NCBI GenBank assembly: GCA_037074705.1
Contig: CM073594.1
Coordinates: 73,208,509-73,272,508 of the forward strand
Length of the DNA: 64,000 bases
Reading direction: 5' to 3'
Origin: Zhengitettix transpicula
Lineage: Eukaryota > Arthropoda > Insecta > Orthoptera > Tetrigidae
Shown here one piece after another: positions 1 through 11,969 of the stretch. Numbering within the stretch: the first letter of the stretch is position 1; each line of letters begins with the position of its first letter. The notes below the pieces were generated by a model. The model was given only the letters and a program-made list of their open reading frames with translations. It was not told the origin of the DNA and did not search any database. Made by a program: the position numbers and the translations under genes.

Positions 1-18
1 CTATGTTGCAGTATGTAT

Positions 19-1185
19 TGTAATAATCAAATAGATAGGTCGTTTAATTTATTTAACTAATGTGCATCACGTTGAAGCGCCAAAATGTAATAATTAAAAA
101 TTGAGCTTTATTTAATTTATATTTAGAGAATTTGAAGAATTTACCTCACGTGAAGCCCCATTTAGGTAATAATTAAATAGAAGGCGTTAATTAAATGAAA
201 TAATAATCAAAATTTAACGAACAAAATATTGATTTATTTTGTGGCAATAAAGATAATTACAACAAATTTTGAGATCTTTCTCTCATTCAGGGCCTGTACT
301 AGGTTTTATTATGGTCACAACAAATTGATTCAAAAATCTTATTAACAAACAGTTCACATTTTACTTAAACAATATTTCGATAGAAAAAAAAATTAAAAGT
401 AAAGAAATTAACTCTGATTGACAATTAAAAGAGAACGAAATCTGACTTTATCCTTTAATTAAAGTTTACAATTAATCATTAGTTTTGGTTTTGTTACTTA
501 CATCTGTCCATTTGGTACCAGCATTCTTTTTTTGTTTCGGAAGTACACTATTGCAAAATTATACACTGATTCTAAACATCGACTCACAGATTTTGCACTA
601 TTGAAGTCAAAACTGATAGGCTCACAGGAACTCGGATGATCCTCCTTTTTGTCAGCTATCTGATGTCTGCTCGCCTTACAGGAATCCTATGATTCGTAGA
701 TTTATTAGTCTTTTACTGAATTGGACGTAAACTGCAACGTATCTCCTTGACGATTTATTTTAACTGTTTATTCTTTTCGGAGCGAAGTAACTTTTCTTTA
801 GCTCCTTGCTGTAGACTTAAACTGTCAACTTTACTATTCCGGGCTGGCTACAGACGTAAACTGCTTTCACTTATCGATATTTACGAGGTGAAACTTCCGT
901 GAATGTTTTTACTTTGTCTTAAATTCACAACTTTGTGTAATAATACATTAACGACGGCTAGTCTCTGCTCTAGTATTATTTGTTCCGTCCTCTGTAATGT
1001 CCCGCCACCAACTGACTCCTAGTTCTCTCGAGTTTTAGCGCGCATACGCCATTTTGACTTTTCGACAAAGCAAAGTGAGCTCGCTTTTCATTGTCGCTTT
1101 TTTCGATCAGACCGCTATAATGGATTTCTCAAACAATTCAAATTTTATGTACAAACAATTAATGACCTAATTAATTGGAATTACA
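19..1185 (-). mobile_element. TA-LTR copy E1 (solo-LTR-like)
   Basis: This is a complete non-coding copy in reverse orientation, 1167 bp. Its outer ends are TGTAAT (left) and ATTACA (right). The 4 bases outside each end are GTAT, a clean 4-bp target-site duplication as made by retroviral-type integrases. On the minus strand, near the element's 3' end, two tRNA-Lys-type primer-binding-site-like segments occur (around 54-80 and 145-165), each preceded by a decayed ATTACA. The shared CTGGTACCA palindrome lies near 518-530. No open frame of note is present, so it is non-autonomous or a solo LTR. The structural features are seen directly; assignment to LTR retrotransposons is inference from TG..CA ends, duplication length and PBS. 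Confidence 0.8.
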
Positions 1186-1189
1186 GTAT

Positions 1190-2531
1190 ATAAAAAAACT
1201 ACAAGTTCCATCAACACAACATAAATATTGTCCGGAAGATTTTTATCTCTAATGAGTACCCTTTAAATTTCATTAATAAACTGTATTGATTATAAAATAA
1301 ACGATGGCTGTAATTAAAAAATTAATTAATTAGTAAAAAACAAATTTTATTGTTTAAAGATACAAATTATCAACCTCACTTTGCACATTTAATTTCCTCA
1401 AATTTACAAACCAAATTTTATATTATTTTTCTTTTATTTGTGGCTTTCTAGCAAAGTACAACTTTATAATTTTACAACAATTACAGCTCTCAGGGTTTTT
1501 AATAGGCTTGATAGTAAGAACAAACAAATTTAATAAACTAATTAATAAATCATAATTGAAATGAACGGAATATAAATTATAAACACAATAAAGAAAACGA
1601 AAACTAAACAAGATAACGAAATCTGACTTATACCTTTAATCCTTGTTTACAGACTTTAAATAATTGTTTTTGTACTCACGAATGTCTTTCTGGTATCAGA
1701 CCTGATTCTTGGAACTTGAGGGCACAACTCACTAAAAAGGCCGTTATTCACTGATTCTACACATCATTTTTAATAAACACGGTCCTAGTTCTCGTTGTTA
1801 TTCCACCTGGAATTTTGGGATCAGCCGCTCCCTCGGTCAGCCCTGGGACGTATGTCTCCTCGATGCCCTTTATGCGAAATGTAATTTCGCATCTGTGTGG
1901 TGCAAACCTTTTGATTCCATTTTGCGATTTTATATCATGAGTCTCTCCGTCACTTGTGTTTTATAGAGTTTAATAGATCTCGCAGTTGAACGCTATTCGT
2001 TCTTTTTAGGTCAGCCTCCTCTCTCTCTCGAAACGTTCTCCGGACTGACTTCCGTACGAGGGCGCGGTTTCCAACAACTATCGTTGACAAAGGGCCGTGA
2101 ATGTTGCTTTCAAGAAATGCACCGCTAACAATCCAATTATATTAAACAATTAATGGTCTCTAATTAGTATTACAAAACATTAAATTGAACAAAATCCAAC
2201 ATCCTACTGTCACTCGTCCCCAAAACACCTCAATCCAAATTTTTTCTCGTACTCCCTGATTATGAAGTTCTACATCACAAATTCGTCCAAATTTTTAAAG
2301 AATATAAAATATCCATCTTTTACACTTTCCTACTTGATTAAAAACCACAAGGACCCACTTGACACCTACAGCAAACATTTTGTTGTTTACAAAATATCTT
2401 GCTCTAATTGTAATTCCTGCTACATAGGGCAAACGAAACGTTCCCTTAATTCACGTATCAGGGATCATATATCTAATATCAAACTTTTAAAATTTGAATT
2501 TTTACGTATGTATATATTTAATAAATAAGGC
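1190..2531 (+). mobile_element. Penelope-like element fragment with GIY-YIG endonuclease, interrupted by E2
   Basis: A decayed PLE coding region lies at about 1190-1281 and resumes at 2175. The two halves align end to end with the uninterrupted related copy at 32.18-32.56 kb. The 88-residue frame at 2262-2528 contains YKISCSNCNSCYIGQTKRS, the GIY-YIG nuclease signature in its PLE form (Y-x-I-x-C..C..CYIGQT..L..R...H). The upstream part corresponds to the end of the reverse transcriptase. The reading frame stops after the endonuclease core. In PLEs this nuclease nicks target DNA for reverse transcription; this copy is dead. Confidence 0.8.
1282..2174 (-). mobile_element. TA-LTR copy E2, inserted in a PLE
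   Basis: The copy runs from a TG (1282) to ATTACA (2169-2174) and is flanked on both sides by AAAC, a 4-bp target duplication. The interrupted PLE sequence is contiguous in the 32.2-kb copy, which serves as an internal empty site. It shares the E-family blocks (GAAATCTGAC, CTGGTATCAG, CACTAAAAAGGCC and the conserved inner end near 2105-2174) but has lost the PBS-like part at its left end. Confidence 0.75.
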
Positions 2532-3319
2532 ATTTATTAATAGAAACAACAAATTTATTAATAGAAATAAATGGGAAGAAAAATTAGAAATAAATTGTAA
2601 GGTCAAATAGGCTATATTGGTAATGATTAATTGAAAATATAAAAACAGTTCGTATCCATTTTAAATAAACTTTTAAATAATGATATATTAAGTATGAGGA
2701 ATGGACTCGTATTATGTTGCAATACGTATATAAAAAAACCAGACAAGTCCTTATTTTTATTAAAAAGAACAGGTGAATCAATAAAAACGGGAGTTGTCAG
2801 ATTTTCTAAATAACATTCACATATTCACCTACACATGGATTCACACCGTTAAAGGGTGCAGTGAGCCTGCTGCTGAACAAAGACCTTATTTAATCTAGTC
2901 TAAGATACCTGCATACATTCTTCCTATGGCACCTATTTCTTTTCTCTTATTCGTAGCATTCTCAAAAGCTTCCAAAATGTCATGACCGCTCCGTATGTAA
3001 TGCCTCAACGTGGATGAAGTCCTTCATCTGTTCAGTGTTTTCATAGGGCAGTGACCATTTTTATATGTACCTTCGTATTGCTTTTCTGGTAATAAATTCT
3101 TTCTTCTAAATTCATACTGGCTATGCCTATGTAACTCTCCTTACGTGTAATTTTATATGCTCAGTCTTATCGATTTTATCCTTCATATTGTTTAATAACT
3201 TTAATATTTTATTCGTTGGTCTGAACACTGTTCAAGAAATCCATTCTCATTATAGATGCCCCCAATTTTCTCAAATCATCCACGTAAGGACAAAATAGTT
3301 TTTTTAAGGGTAACAGTCT
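2532..3319. other. AT-rich spacer without recognised feature
   Basis: No coding frame, tRNA or known element end was recognised. Short stretches at 2690-2780 resemble 4500-4580, so an unrecognised old repeat is likely. The rest appears single-copy within the window. Confidence 0.4.
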
Positions 3320-3495
3320 AGGAAGGTATCCAAGGGTTAACTAGGGGCCCCGAGCTATAGTTTAAGGATCCTACTCGGCATTCGCCTAAAAGTAATGCAG
3401 GACAAACCCTAGAAAAACCTGCATCAGGTAGGTCAGGCATTTGGTACTTGTCCCACGCCCTTCCGATAGTGGGAGAGGGGTTTTCTGTGGGGACG
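3320..3495 (+). repeat. S-repeat copy S1 (partial)
   Basis: A fragment of a dispersed repeat that recurs at 5.96, 6.42, 15.84 and 23.53 kb. Shared blocks include AAGGGTTAACTAGGG, AAGGATCCTACTCGGCATT, ACCCTAGAAAAACC and GGGGACGCAGCATTC. It is truncated after the GCAGCATTC block and lies next to element E3. No coding capacity or clear polymerase III promoter was seen, so I call it only a short interspersed repeat. Confidence 0.6.
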
Positions 3496-3523
3496 CAGCA
3501 TTCGATAGTTATAAAGACTATAT

Positions 3524-4503
3524 TGAAATGCTCAAAAGGAAACGTTAATTAAATGAATTGCCCCACGTTGTGGAAGCCAAATTGTAATGATTAAATAAGA
3601 CCGATTTATTAACAAACAAATTTTATTAAATTCTTTTTTAAACAATTATTTTTCAGTTTTAACAAATTGATAAATCCTTCTGAAACAATTTATTTTAACA
3701 GGAATGATCAAGAAATAAGTACTACTTTAAACTTTAAGATAACATTTATTTTATTTAATAGAAATCTATAACATTTTCTCTGAGGTTAAACACATTTAAT
3801 GTTTAAATGTTTAGAAATTTGATAACTCTTCTCTCAGGGTCGTTTACCTGGACTTTATAAGTAAAGAACAATCATAGAATTATAAATTAAGAAATTAACA
3901 ATCAAAACCAAAATGAGACGAACGAAATCTGACGAATACCTTTAACTATCGTTAACAAACTTAATTAACTTGGTTTCTACTTACAAAAATATTCGGCTGG
4001 TACCAGACTTAGTTTCCTTGGCTCGGGCAAACAATTTACACTAAAAAGACCATGAATCACTGACTCTACACTTGATTGTCAAACACACGGTCGTAGTTAT
4101 TGAATTTTCCTCCGGGAACTGGATCTGCTGCACCTCCGGATCATCAGCCAGACATATTGTTACACATTGCCTTTATGTGGAAAATGTTGATCACAATTGG
4201 CGTAGGAATCTTAATGTGGCGCTAAATATTTGATTACTCTTTGCAGTTTTTACAAAGTATCTCGCTGTCCAAACTTTATACTTAGATTTAAAAACTTGTA
4301 ACTTTCTCGGTTGAATTTTGTATTAGGCCATGCTGTCCGTTCTCAAAATTTACTTCCTCTCCCGCCTACAATATCAGACAGACTGTTTCAGAAGAAACCT
4401 TCGCGGCCTAACAAAGCCCTCAGACAGATTGTTGTCTTTGAAGAATAGGTTCCGCTAACAATCCAATTATTAAAATCATTACTGGCCTCTAATTAGTATT
4501 ACA
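3524..4503 (-). mobile_element. TA-LTR copy E3
   Basis: 980-bp reverse copy flanked by ATAT on both sides (3520-3523 and 4504-4507). The outer 3' terminus is mutated (TGAAAT for TGTAAT). A PBS-like segment (minus strand: GGCTTCCACAACGTGGGGC) lies at about 3560-3580, preceded by ATTACA at about 3581-3586. The CTGGTACCAG block is at 3990-3999, with GTAAGT just downstream on the minus strand at about 3979. Confidence 0.8.
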
Positions 4504-5070
4504 ATATATATAAAATTACACGTATGTACTGTAAGAAGATTTATATAGACATGACCAGACAACTTAGAAAATTTATTATCTATGTGCAGGTGAATTTATT
4601 AATTTTAACAAACTTGGCAGATCTGAAAAATCCTTAATACCATTGTAAATTGATGTATTTCTGAGATGATGACAAAATGTCGAAAGCACAACTTTTTATT
4701 GATTGACATGTTTTTAAATTAAATTAGAATAAACAGGGGCGTTTTTCTACATAATGAAGCAGATTTAAACACTCATTAGTTATTGATCGGTTTCGCATTC
4801 ACAGTTGTCACAAACAGAATAAGAATGTATGCTAGATTGTGACATTTAAAGGGGTTTTTATTTATAATACAAACATGTTTTGTGCGTTTAGAGGTTAGTT
4901 GTCCATTGTATTGAGAGCTGCTCCTCGCAGGAAGACAACATCTGGAAGGCGTTAGGCGCGTGGGGGGATAAATATTTGTCCAAGATTTGTTCAGAGAGAG
5001 AGAGACAGAGACAGAGACTAGGCTCCTCGCTCAAGGAAAACATCAACACTACACTGTAACATTCAATCTA
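4504..5070. other. Spacer with short GA tract
   Basis: No gene seen. Around 4900-5010 the composition is more GC-rich, with a short GA-rich tract (about 4995-5017). Nothing else supports a function. Confidence 0.35.
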
Positions 5071-5827
5071 TCTATATAATAAAAATGTATGTATATTTTT
5101 ATGTATGTATGTATTTACGTTAATTTCTATACAAATTTAAATGCGTTGACAGATTGAAACAAAAATTGGTACACATATTCTTCAAAACACGATAAACGGT
5201 ACTGTGGGGGTGAGAAACCTCTGGCATAAAGGTAGAAAGAATTATAATTGAAAAATCTGGTCATTCTGTGTTAAATTACTGCGTGTCACGAGAGAATGAG
5301 ACATTACTACGCGACGAACAAAGGAATTACTTCCTTTTTCCGTAATGAAATAAAGAAGAAATATTTTCAATGAATAAAAAGTATAAGTTTACCCAGTAAT
5401 ACTCCATCGAATTATAATAAGAAACAATACGAAATATTTTACGATCCTTGCGAAAAGAAGAAGTTAATTAGCGACACCAATATGGCAACCATTTGTTTAC
5501 ATGGATAATATAGCTAACAATTTAATCAATTTAATCTTTCGTAATGTCTGAAGACTGTAGGGGCAATAATATCCTGCAACACTCAAGGAGTATATTTCAG
5601 TATTAAATTCGTAAAGAAATTTTGACGTATGTTTGTTAGGACTGATGCAATAAAATTCAATGTATTTTATAGCTGTTCAATTAATGCACTATCGGTGGAA
5701 ATTATGTACGAAGCTAGGAACATTTAGATTTAGGTTAAATCACTTCTTGACTAAGGATTAATATAGAATTAAATACTTTTTCGGGATTATATCAATAAGT
5801 AAACGGACAACGCCGGGCACACTGCTA

Positions 5828-5828
<1 letters not shown>
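5071..5828 (+). mobile_element. Helitron-like non-autonomous element H1
   Basis: The 5' end starts TCTATATAATAAAAATG and the 3' end is CAACGCCGGGCACACTGCTAG, followed by T. A 5'-TC, 3'-CTRR, no terminal inverted repeat and no target duplication are the Helitron hallmarks, and the GGCAACGCCGGGCACCC..CTAG 3' end recurs in five other elements here (H2-H6). It has no Rep/helicase coding. It lies immediately before a (TA)n tract used by E4. Family assignment rests on these ends only. Confidence 0.7.

Positions 5829-5869
<41 letters not shown>
5829..5869. repeat. (TA)n microsatellite, insertion site of E4
   Basis: About 40 bp of pure TA. One edge is the 3' end of Helitron H1 and the other is the 5' end of TA-LTR copy E4. 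Confidence 0.95.
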
Positions 5870-5872
<3 letters not shown>

Positions 5873-5961
5873 AATACTTATTAGTGGCCAGTAATGATTT
5901 TAATAATTAAATTGTTAGCGGTACCAATCTTCAAACGACAAAAATGTAGGCGGTCTTTGTT
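5870..5961 (+). mobile_element. TA-LTR copy E4 (5' end only)
   Basis: The 5' terminus TGTAATACTTATTAGTGGCC emerges directly from the TA tract. The first ~90 bp match the starts of E8 and E10 (ATTAAATTGTTAGCGGTACC). The copy is cut off by the S-repeat at about 5962. Confidence 0.7.
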
Positions 5962-6420
5962 TAATAGCATAGGAAGGAATTTGAAAGGGAGGATGCGGAA
6001 GGGTAGTGGAAGGTATCCAAGGGTTAACTAGGGCCCCGAGCTATAGTTTAAGGATTCTACCCGGCATTCGCCTAAAAGTAATGCAGGACAAACCCTAGAA
6101 AAACCTGCATGAGGTAGGTCGGCCATTGGGTACTTGTCCCACGCCTTTCCGATAGCGGGAGATGTGTTTGCTGTGGGGACGCAGCATTCCCTTCTACGTG
6201 GTTCGACCAATTTTGGAGGTAGCTGGCCGACTATTCCAATGGGAATAGCGGACAACTCTTACCGTATGCTCAAGGTCTGTGACCCCGGAACATACACCTC
6301 TCAAAACAGGCCGAGGTGCTTCGGCTTATGGGAACCTTAGTTCAAAAACGGAGAGGAAAAGGCATCCTTTTTTTTTAGGGCAATAGGCTACATGAGGGTA
6401 ATCCACTTAGGGCAACTCCC
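5962..6420 (+). repeat. S-repeat copy S2 (longest copy)
   Basis: The fullest copy of the S family, about 400-460 bp. It starts AATAGCATAGGAAGG, runs through the AAGGGTTAACTAGGG and GGGGACGCAGCATTC blocks, and ends in an A-rich/T-run segment followed by GCTACATGAGGGTAATCC. That last block keeps the same orientation at 23.55 kb although the body there is reversed, so the true unit boundaries are unclear. The open frames across it on both strands are not conserved between copies. Confidence 0.6.
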
Positions 6421-6525
6421 CTTTAATAGCATAGGAAGGGATTTGAAAGGGGGGATGCGGAAGGGTTGAGGAAGGTAGCCAAGGGTTAACTAGGGTCCCC
6501 GGGCTATATTTTAAGGATAATACCG
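6421..6525 (+). repeat. S-repeat copy S3 (5' fragment)
   Basis: A second start of the S unit (AATAGCATAGGAAGGGATTT) follows S2 directly in the same orientation. It ends after the GGGCTATATTTTAAGGATA block, giving a partial tandem arrangement. Confidence 0.6.
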
Positions 6526-6615
6526 TCAAAATTCTATTTATGTGTTAATTTCTTTGCAGATATTAATTGAAGAACTTGGAAATGTATACGTATTATTTAT
6601 ATTACTTCAAATTGT

Positions 6616-6655
6616 ATACCTGAAGAAGCCCTAAATTAAGGGGGAAACGTTGTGT
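6616..6655 (+). ncRNA. Hammerhead ribozyme, type-2 family
   Basis: Core CUGAAGA at 6620-6626; stem II from CCC (6629-6631) with GGG (6640-6642); GAAA at 6644-6647; two-base stem III (AC/GU) with virtually no loop; predicted cleavage after GUU (6649-6651). Stem I pairs UAUAC before the core with GUGUA after the cleavage site, 5 bp including one G-U. All invariant hammerhead positions are present. A tiny stem III is known from hammerheads of Penelope-like retroelements and newt satellites, which usually act as dimers. The element carrying it was not delimited. Confidence 0.7.
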
Positions 6656-6659
6656 AGTC

Positions 6660-7485
6660 CTGATTATATTTTTACCGATAGCTTACTAAATTTTTATTTT
6701 TATTTATGACGAATTGATTTATATATATTGCAATTTCAACCAAATATTGTAGACATGTTACTTACAATAAAAAGAATTACTCTAATGAAGAGGAGGGAAT
6801 TGTCAAATATAATCATATTGAACATAGTTCAACTTAATGCCTTGCATTTGAGTGAAATGTATGACGTCACTTGTAGTTTTAGTGTTCGTTTATTTTTATT
6901 AGTAGTAAGTAGCAAGTTCTTTAGATGTAATGTAACCATGAATATTTTTCCCTTCGTTAATATTTTTTTGTCATTGTCACCGCGCTTTGCTCAATGCAAC
7001 TGAATGAATCTATCTAATGTTTCTTTCATTTACGTATTTTATTTTTTTCACATTAAAAAATTCTCTGTTAGATATTTTCATATTTCTGGTAGGATTACAT
7101 ACATGTAAACCCGTGTCGAAAAACATGAAAAGCACGTTGAAGGATTCTTTGACGAAGGAATCAAGTTGACGTGACGAAATGGATCGATGAGCGTCGTCGT
7201 GGGACTTGTGGCGAGCAATGGCGGATCGTAGGTAGCGGCGGTTTGTGATCCAAACACACTAATATTTACAGACCGCGGCGGCTCCTCATGGGAAAAAGGC
7301 GGCGTGTCCTTTCAGTTTTGGCCGAGGAGGAACTGCTCGCTAATCCATTGAGCTGGTGCAGCCACCGGAAGCGCGGAACCCTTCAAGGAACCTCCGGCCG
7401 CTCCCAGCCAACAGAGGTGAGAACCTGCGTCGCTTTAGCATCAGTTGGAATCTTCACATATCATTGCAGCGGGCAACTTCCAATA
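6660..7485. other. Spacer; flank of mariner insertion
   Basis: Mostly AT-rich with no recognised gene. The 7180-7485 part is GC-richer and may be single-copy host DNA, into which the mariner at 7488 inserted: the sequence before it (GGGCAACTTCCAATA) appears to continue after it (TATCAGGAAACGCGGC). Confidence 0.35.
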
Positions 7486-7487
7486 TG

Positions 7488-8760
7488 CCACTGTGATCAA
7501 AAAGTAAGGTGAAATTGTCATTTAAAACTCCCGGGTATTAGGAAGGAGGGGAATTTTTTTTTCCTAGGTTGGTCTATAATATTTGCCAAGCGTCTGTTTG
7601 TTAAAAGGTTTAATTATCTCCGAGTTACACGTGCTTTTGTAAATAACCAAAAGTGAATTTTTCGATTTTTGCAATGGGTGATTTTGTTGAGCAAAGAACT
7701 TGCATCAAATTTTGTTTTCGGAACGAATATTCTTGTGCGGACACGTTGAAAATGTTGCGGAAGGCCTTTGGTGATCAACTATGGCACAAAAAAACGTTTA
7801 TAAGTGGTACAACGAGTTCAAAGAGGGCCGAGAACGCGTTGAAGACGAACCGCGCTCTGGACGACCATCAACGTCTACCGACGAGGGCCACCACGTCCAA
7901 AACATCAAAGATTTGGTGCTTGAAAATCGTCGATGGACAATTAGAGATCTTGCTGATAGTGTTGGAATATCATTTGGCTCAGCCCAAACCATTTGAAGAA
8001 TGGTTTGGTCTCAAACGAGTCATTGGTGCCAAAATCGTTCAATTTTTTGGAAAAAAATCGTCGCGTTGATGTGAAACTTTGCTGTCTGACTATCAGGACC
8101 ACTTGAAATGCATCATCATTGGAGACGAGACTTATTTACGCATACGATCCTTAAACCACCGACCAATCCAGCGAATATCGTGCAAAAGGTGAAGGAAGAC
8201 CACGGCAAAGTCGATCGAAAATCAAGGCCATGTTGACAGCTTTCTTTGATTATCGTGGTGTGGTGCACTATGAATTCCTTCCGCCGGGCCAAACTGTCAA
8301 CAAAGAATATTATTTGAGCGTTATGCGTCGTTTGCGTGAAGCTATTCGTCTGAAACGGCCGGAATTATGGGCGAACAACTCTTGATCACGATAATGCACC
8401 ATGTCATACTGCATTGGTTCTTCGCGACTTTTTTGCCAAAAAATCGACTGGTATCGTTCCGCAACCACCGCATTCGCCCGATTTGGCTCCGTGCGACTTC
8501 TGGCTATTCAGCAAACTCAAAAGGCCAATGCGGGGACGCCGTTTTGACACGATTGAGGAGATAAAAACCGAATCGAAGAAGGTCTTGAAGGCTACCCCGG
8601 AAAAAGATTATTCCGACTGTTTCGAGGACTGGAAAAAGCGTTGGAAAAAGTTCGTTTTATCGGACGGGGATTACTTTGAAGGGGAAGAAATTGATTTGGA
8701 AGAATAAATAAAGAATTTATATTTTATAAATAAATTCACCTTACTTTTTGTTCACAGTGG
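7488..8760 (+). mobile_element. mariner transposon, decayed copy 1
   Basis: Terminal inverted repeats of about 28 bp (7488-7515 and 8733-8760) share CCACTGTG-TCAAAAAGTAAGG, with a TA at the insertion site. The interior encodes a mariner-type transposase in broken frames from about 7674 to 8707. Length is near the ~1.3 kb typical of mariner. Confidence 0.92.
7674..8707 (+). pseudogene. mariner transposase (DD34D) pseudogene
   Basis: This is a remnant of the cut-and-paste transposase that binds the inverted repeats and inserts at TA. The frame starts at ATG 7674 (MGDFVEQR). A frameshift near 7780 moves the helix-turn-helix region (KWYNEFKEGRERVEDEPRSG) to another frame. A stop occurs at 7994-7996, with further shifts before the C-terminus. 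The catalytic triad is still readable: GDET near 8120, HDNAPCHTA near 8390 and SPDLAPCDF near 8477, with 34 residues between the last two aspartates. The C-terminal 97 residues (8414-8707) are open. It cannot give a functional protein. Confidence 0.92.
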
Positions 8761-10277
8761 TATATCAGGAAACGCGGCAATTCAGTCATTCAGTCACGAG
8801 GACCTTCATCGCAGATTGAAACTTGTGGAAATCAATGATTTTTGGACGTTGTAAGTGAAGGAGTATGTTTTCCAGATGTGGAGCGGTGCACACGAGCGAA
8901 GCAGAGGTATTTAATAGGCAGCGTTTAGCTTGGCAAAGGCGAGCGACAGGTAGATGAATTGTGCCGCGGCTCCAGAGTAAATAGTTTACAAGCCACGGGA
9001 CAACTTGGCAACCGCGTCACTTATCAGAGCTGGCCAATTCGTCGCCCGCCTTTATTTAGCGGCGACCACTCGGAAAAACAGGGACACCGACACTGAAATA
9101 GACACCACACACTCTACAGCGACATTCCAAGACAACCATCATCGTCCTTCAATCAAAACCTCAGTCAGCGTGTTCTGAAACCCGTCTATAGCCAACTACA
9201 ACATGCATTTCGTTTGTTTCTATTCGTTCCTGCAATTCCTTTAAGAGGCAAAGACGTCACGATTACACGTCAGGATGTTGTCAATGACAATGGCGCTTCA
9301 CTATCCACTCGTTGTCCACGTTTCTCATCACTTATCTGGCTCTACTTACACTCTGAAGCTACACAAGACTTTTCCCCAATGATTTAATACCATCAATCAC
9401 ATGTGACTGTCGCCTCGAAGCGTCATTCTCCGTGTCGGCATCAGCGCCTTATTTCCCTAACGCCAAGTGATATTCGTCGCCATGCAGAGTCCCGACCGAC
9501 ACGTGTTCCTGTTTAGAAGGCTGTGCGTGTGATTTGCCTGTCACCGGGCGACAAATGAGAAGAGACGAGGCTCCTCCGGCAGATGGAAGAAACCAACTTC
9601 ATCTCAGCAAAGGTTCAACGACCCGAAAAACAAATTACTTCTTCTTTATGAAGGACAAAAAACAAAGATTTATCTCTTCCCCTTCACGGACACACTCTTC
9701 TCGTATTTATTTTAATTTTTAATTTTACGAGGACGCCTTTGTGAGACGATTATCCTATTATTTGCTAAATATCACGCTAACTGCTGCTTTCCGCAAACCT
9801 CGTTACCGTCGTCTTCCCGATTCCCCCTTTTCCGACTCTTTCCACTTTACATCTTAAGAATCCTTGTTTTACCTTATTTTATATTATTATAACCTCCATA
9901 ACAGAACCTCGTTATAACTTTCGTTACTTAAACTGTTGTCCTATTTTAATTGTTTAATAATGTAGACTATTTATTATAATTATCTGAAATATTTTTATTC
10001 AACACTCAATAAATAAATTGTCCGTAAGTCAGAGAAAGTTAATAAAGCCATTTCCCAAGGCTCGTCTTTAATTTAGGACTTTTTCATGCGTACATTAAAG
10101 TAATTTAGGACTTGAATCTAAAATTAAAAGGAAATATATTTAAACATGTGAACCAAAAATAAATTTCCTTTAAATTTTAGATTAAAGTATTAAAACTTAA
10201 TTATAGACGAAACGTTGGGAAATTATATTTTATAAATTATTTTAGTTTCGCCCAATTGATTTATCTATTATTAATAT
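8761..10277. other. Largely unique sequence; no gene recognised
   Basis: 8760-9500 has balanced composition and no similarity to other parts of the window, and may be single-copy host intergenic or intronic DNA. 9700-10277 is AT-rich. Around 10205-10220 a GACGAAACGTTGGG string resembles the 3' half of a hammerhead, but the CUGANGA box is missing. Confidence 0.35.
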
Positions 10278-11328
10278 TGTAATACCAATTAAACAGGCTA
10301 TTAATTGTTGGTGGTACGGGTGCTTAAAGACAACAATCGCAGCGGGTCTTTCTTTGTTAATAATGGAGACTGGAGACCGCGCGCTTAGAGAAGTCAGTCT
10401 GCGTCGAGTCTACGTCGAGCCTGGGTCGAGAAAGGATACATAAAAGAGCCTGCGAGAGCTACAACACAGTAAAGTTTGCTAATCTAAAAGCATGAATAGG
10501 GCTATCCAGGAAGTCCATATAGTTTACATAAAACGCAAGTAAACACTTTTGACGGAGAGACTCATAAAATCGCAATTTAGAAGCAGAAGTTTTGCTTCAC
10601 AAACTGAACTTATTTTCGCATAGAGAGACTTCAAGGAGAACTACGTCCGAGGGGCGGCTAATCCAGGTTCCAGGATAGCAGAGATCCAGAGCAACGACCG
10701 CGTGTATTCAAAATCTAAAGTGTAGAATCAGTGAATAATGGCCTGTTTAGTGGGTGTTGACTTCAAGCTACAAGAGACCGAACTGGTACCAGTAGCACTG
10801 TCGTGAGTACAAAACAATTATTAATAACTGTAAACGATAATTAAAGGGTATGGTCAGATTTCGTTCGCGTTTTTCTTTTCATAAGTTTTTATTATATCTT
10901 GTATTTAGTATTGTATTCCGTTAACTTCAATGAGTTTGGATTGTTAATGTTTTAGTTCATTACATTGTATTTGTTCGTCCTATCAAACCCAGTGATGACC
11001 CTGACATAAAGAGAAATTTGACGTAGTTGATTGTAAAAATATAAAACTGTATTTTCATAGAACACCACGAATTAATCAAATAAAATTGTAATATTTGTTT
11101 GTTAAATTGATGGAATTCGGCGTGCTAAGCAGGGCGTATAATGCGTAATTATCAACAATAAATTTTTAAATAATAATAATTTTTTTAATTATTCCTATTT
11201 AATTAAGACCACCTTTTAAATCATTACATAAATTGGCGTCTTCAACGTGTGGCTAACTATCATTCAAATTTTAATTAACTTTTTTTATTAAGAATTTCTT
11301 TTAATTAAAGACATTTTTAATTATTACA
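10278..11328 (+). mobile_element. TA-LTR copy E5
   Basis: 1051-bp forward copy with ATAT on both sides. It starts TGTAATACCAATTAAACAGG, has CTGGTACCAG at about 10785, a GTGAGT splice-donor-like site at about 10803, and ATTACA at about 11224, followed 4 bases later by TTGGCGTCTTCAACGTGTGG. After this PBS-like segment a further ~90 bp repeat the preceding LTR end and finish with ATTACA at 11323-11328. This copy shows most clearly the LTR end-PBS-LTR end arrangement. Confidence 0.82.
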
Positions 11329-11968
11329 ATATATTACATTGTTTCATTTATTACAGTTTTTCTTTAAAATTATGATTTGATTTAACATTTAAGGAATGAA
11401 ATATTTTCCCCGTAATGTCGAATTTTATAATTACGTCAGAAATATTTTATTTTCGTATTAAATTTCATGATTTATATTCTATAAATACTCGTGGTGTCTA
11501 TTTACTTTTATGACATTTGAAGTTGTAGTAAATTTTATTTTTAGTGAATGTTACATAGTTTTATTTTATGATGTATTGACAAGTATCTGGAACAGATAAA
11601 CACTTTTAAGACGCCCTGAATGAATAATTGTTGCGGTGTTGCCATTTCCTCTGTACCCAATTTCTTCACCCGCGTTATTTGCTGATCGCGACCATAGTCA
11701 GAAATGGCGAGAGTGGACCGTCCCCATACTTTGATAAAGAAATGGTCATTACAGAAAAGAAAACAGATAAAAATACTAAACGTTGAGGATTTTCACCCTC
11801 TTGTACAATTCTGCGAATTGTCTATTCTATTGGGGACGGAAGCGGTAAGTGAAGTCGGTCTGGTCAGTTCCTCGCCGATGGTACCTGTTGAAGACTTTCC
11901 TTCATGCTTACATGTCTGTTAACGTACGTGCCCAGTTGTCCTGTTAGAAGCTTATTTTGAGAGTATTT
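11329..11968. other. AT-rich spacer grading into GC-balanced sequence
   Basis: No element end recognised. An open frame at 11704-11922 (72 codons) does not resemble a known family and is probably chance. Confidence 0.3.
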
Positions 11969-11969
11969 C

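Noticed and set aside
6028..6340. Protein-coding gene in the S-repeat (frames on both strands)
   Set aside because: The frames are not conserved between S copies and no domain is visible.
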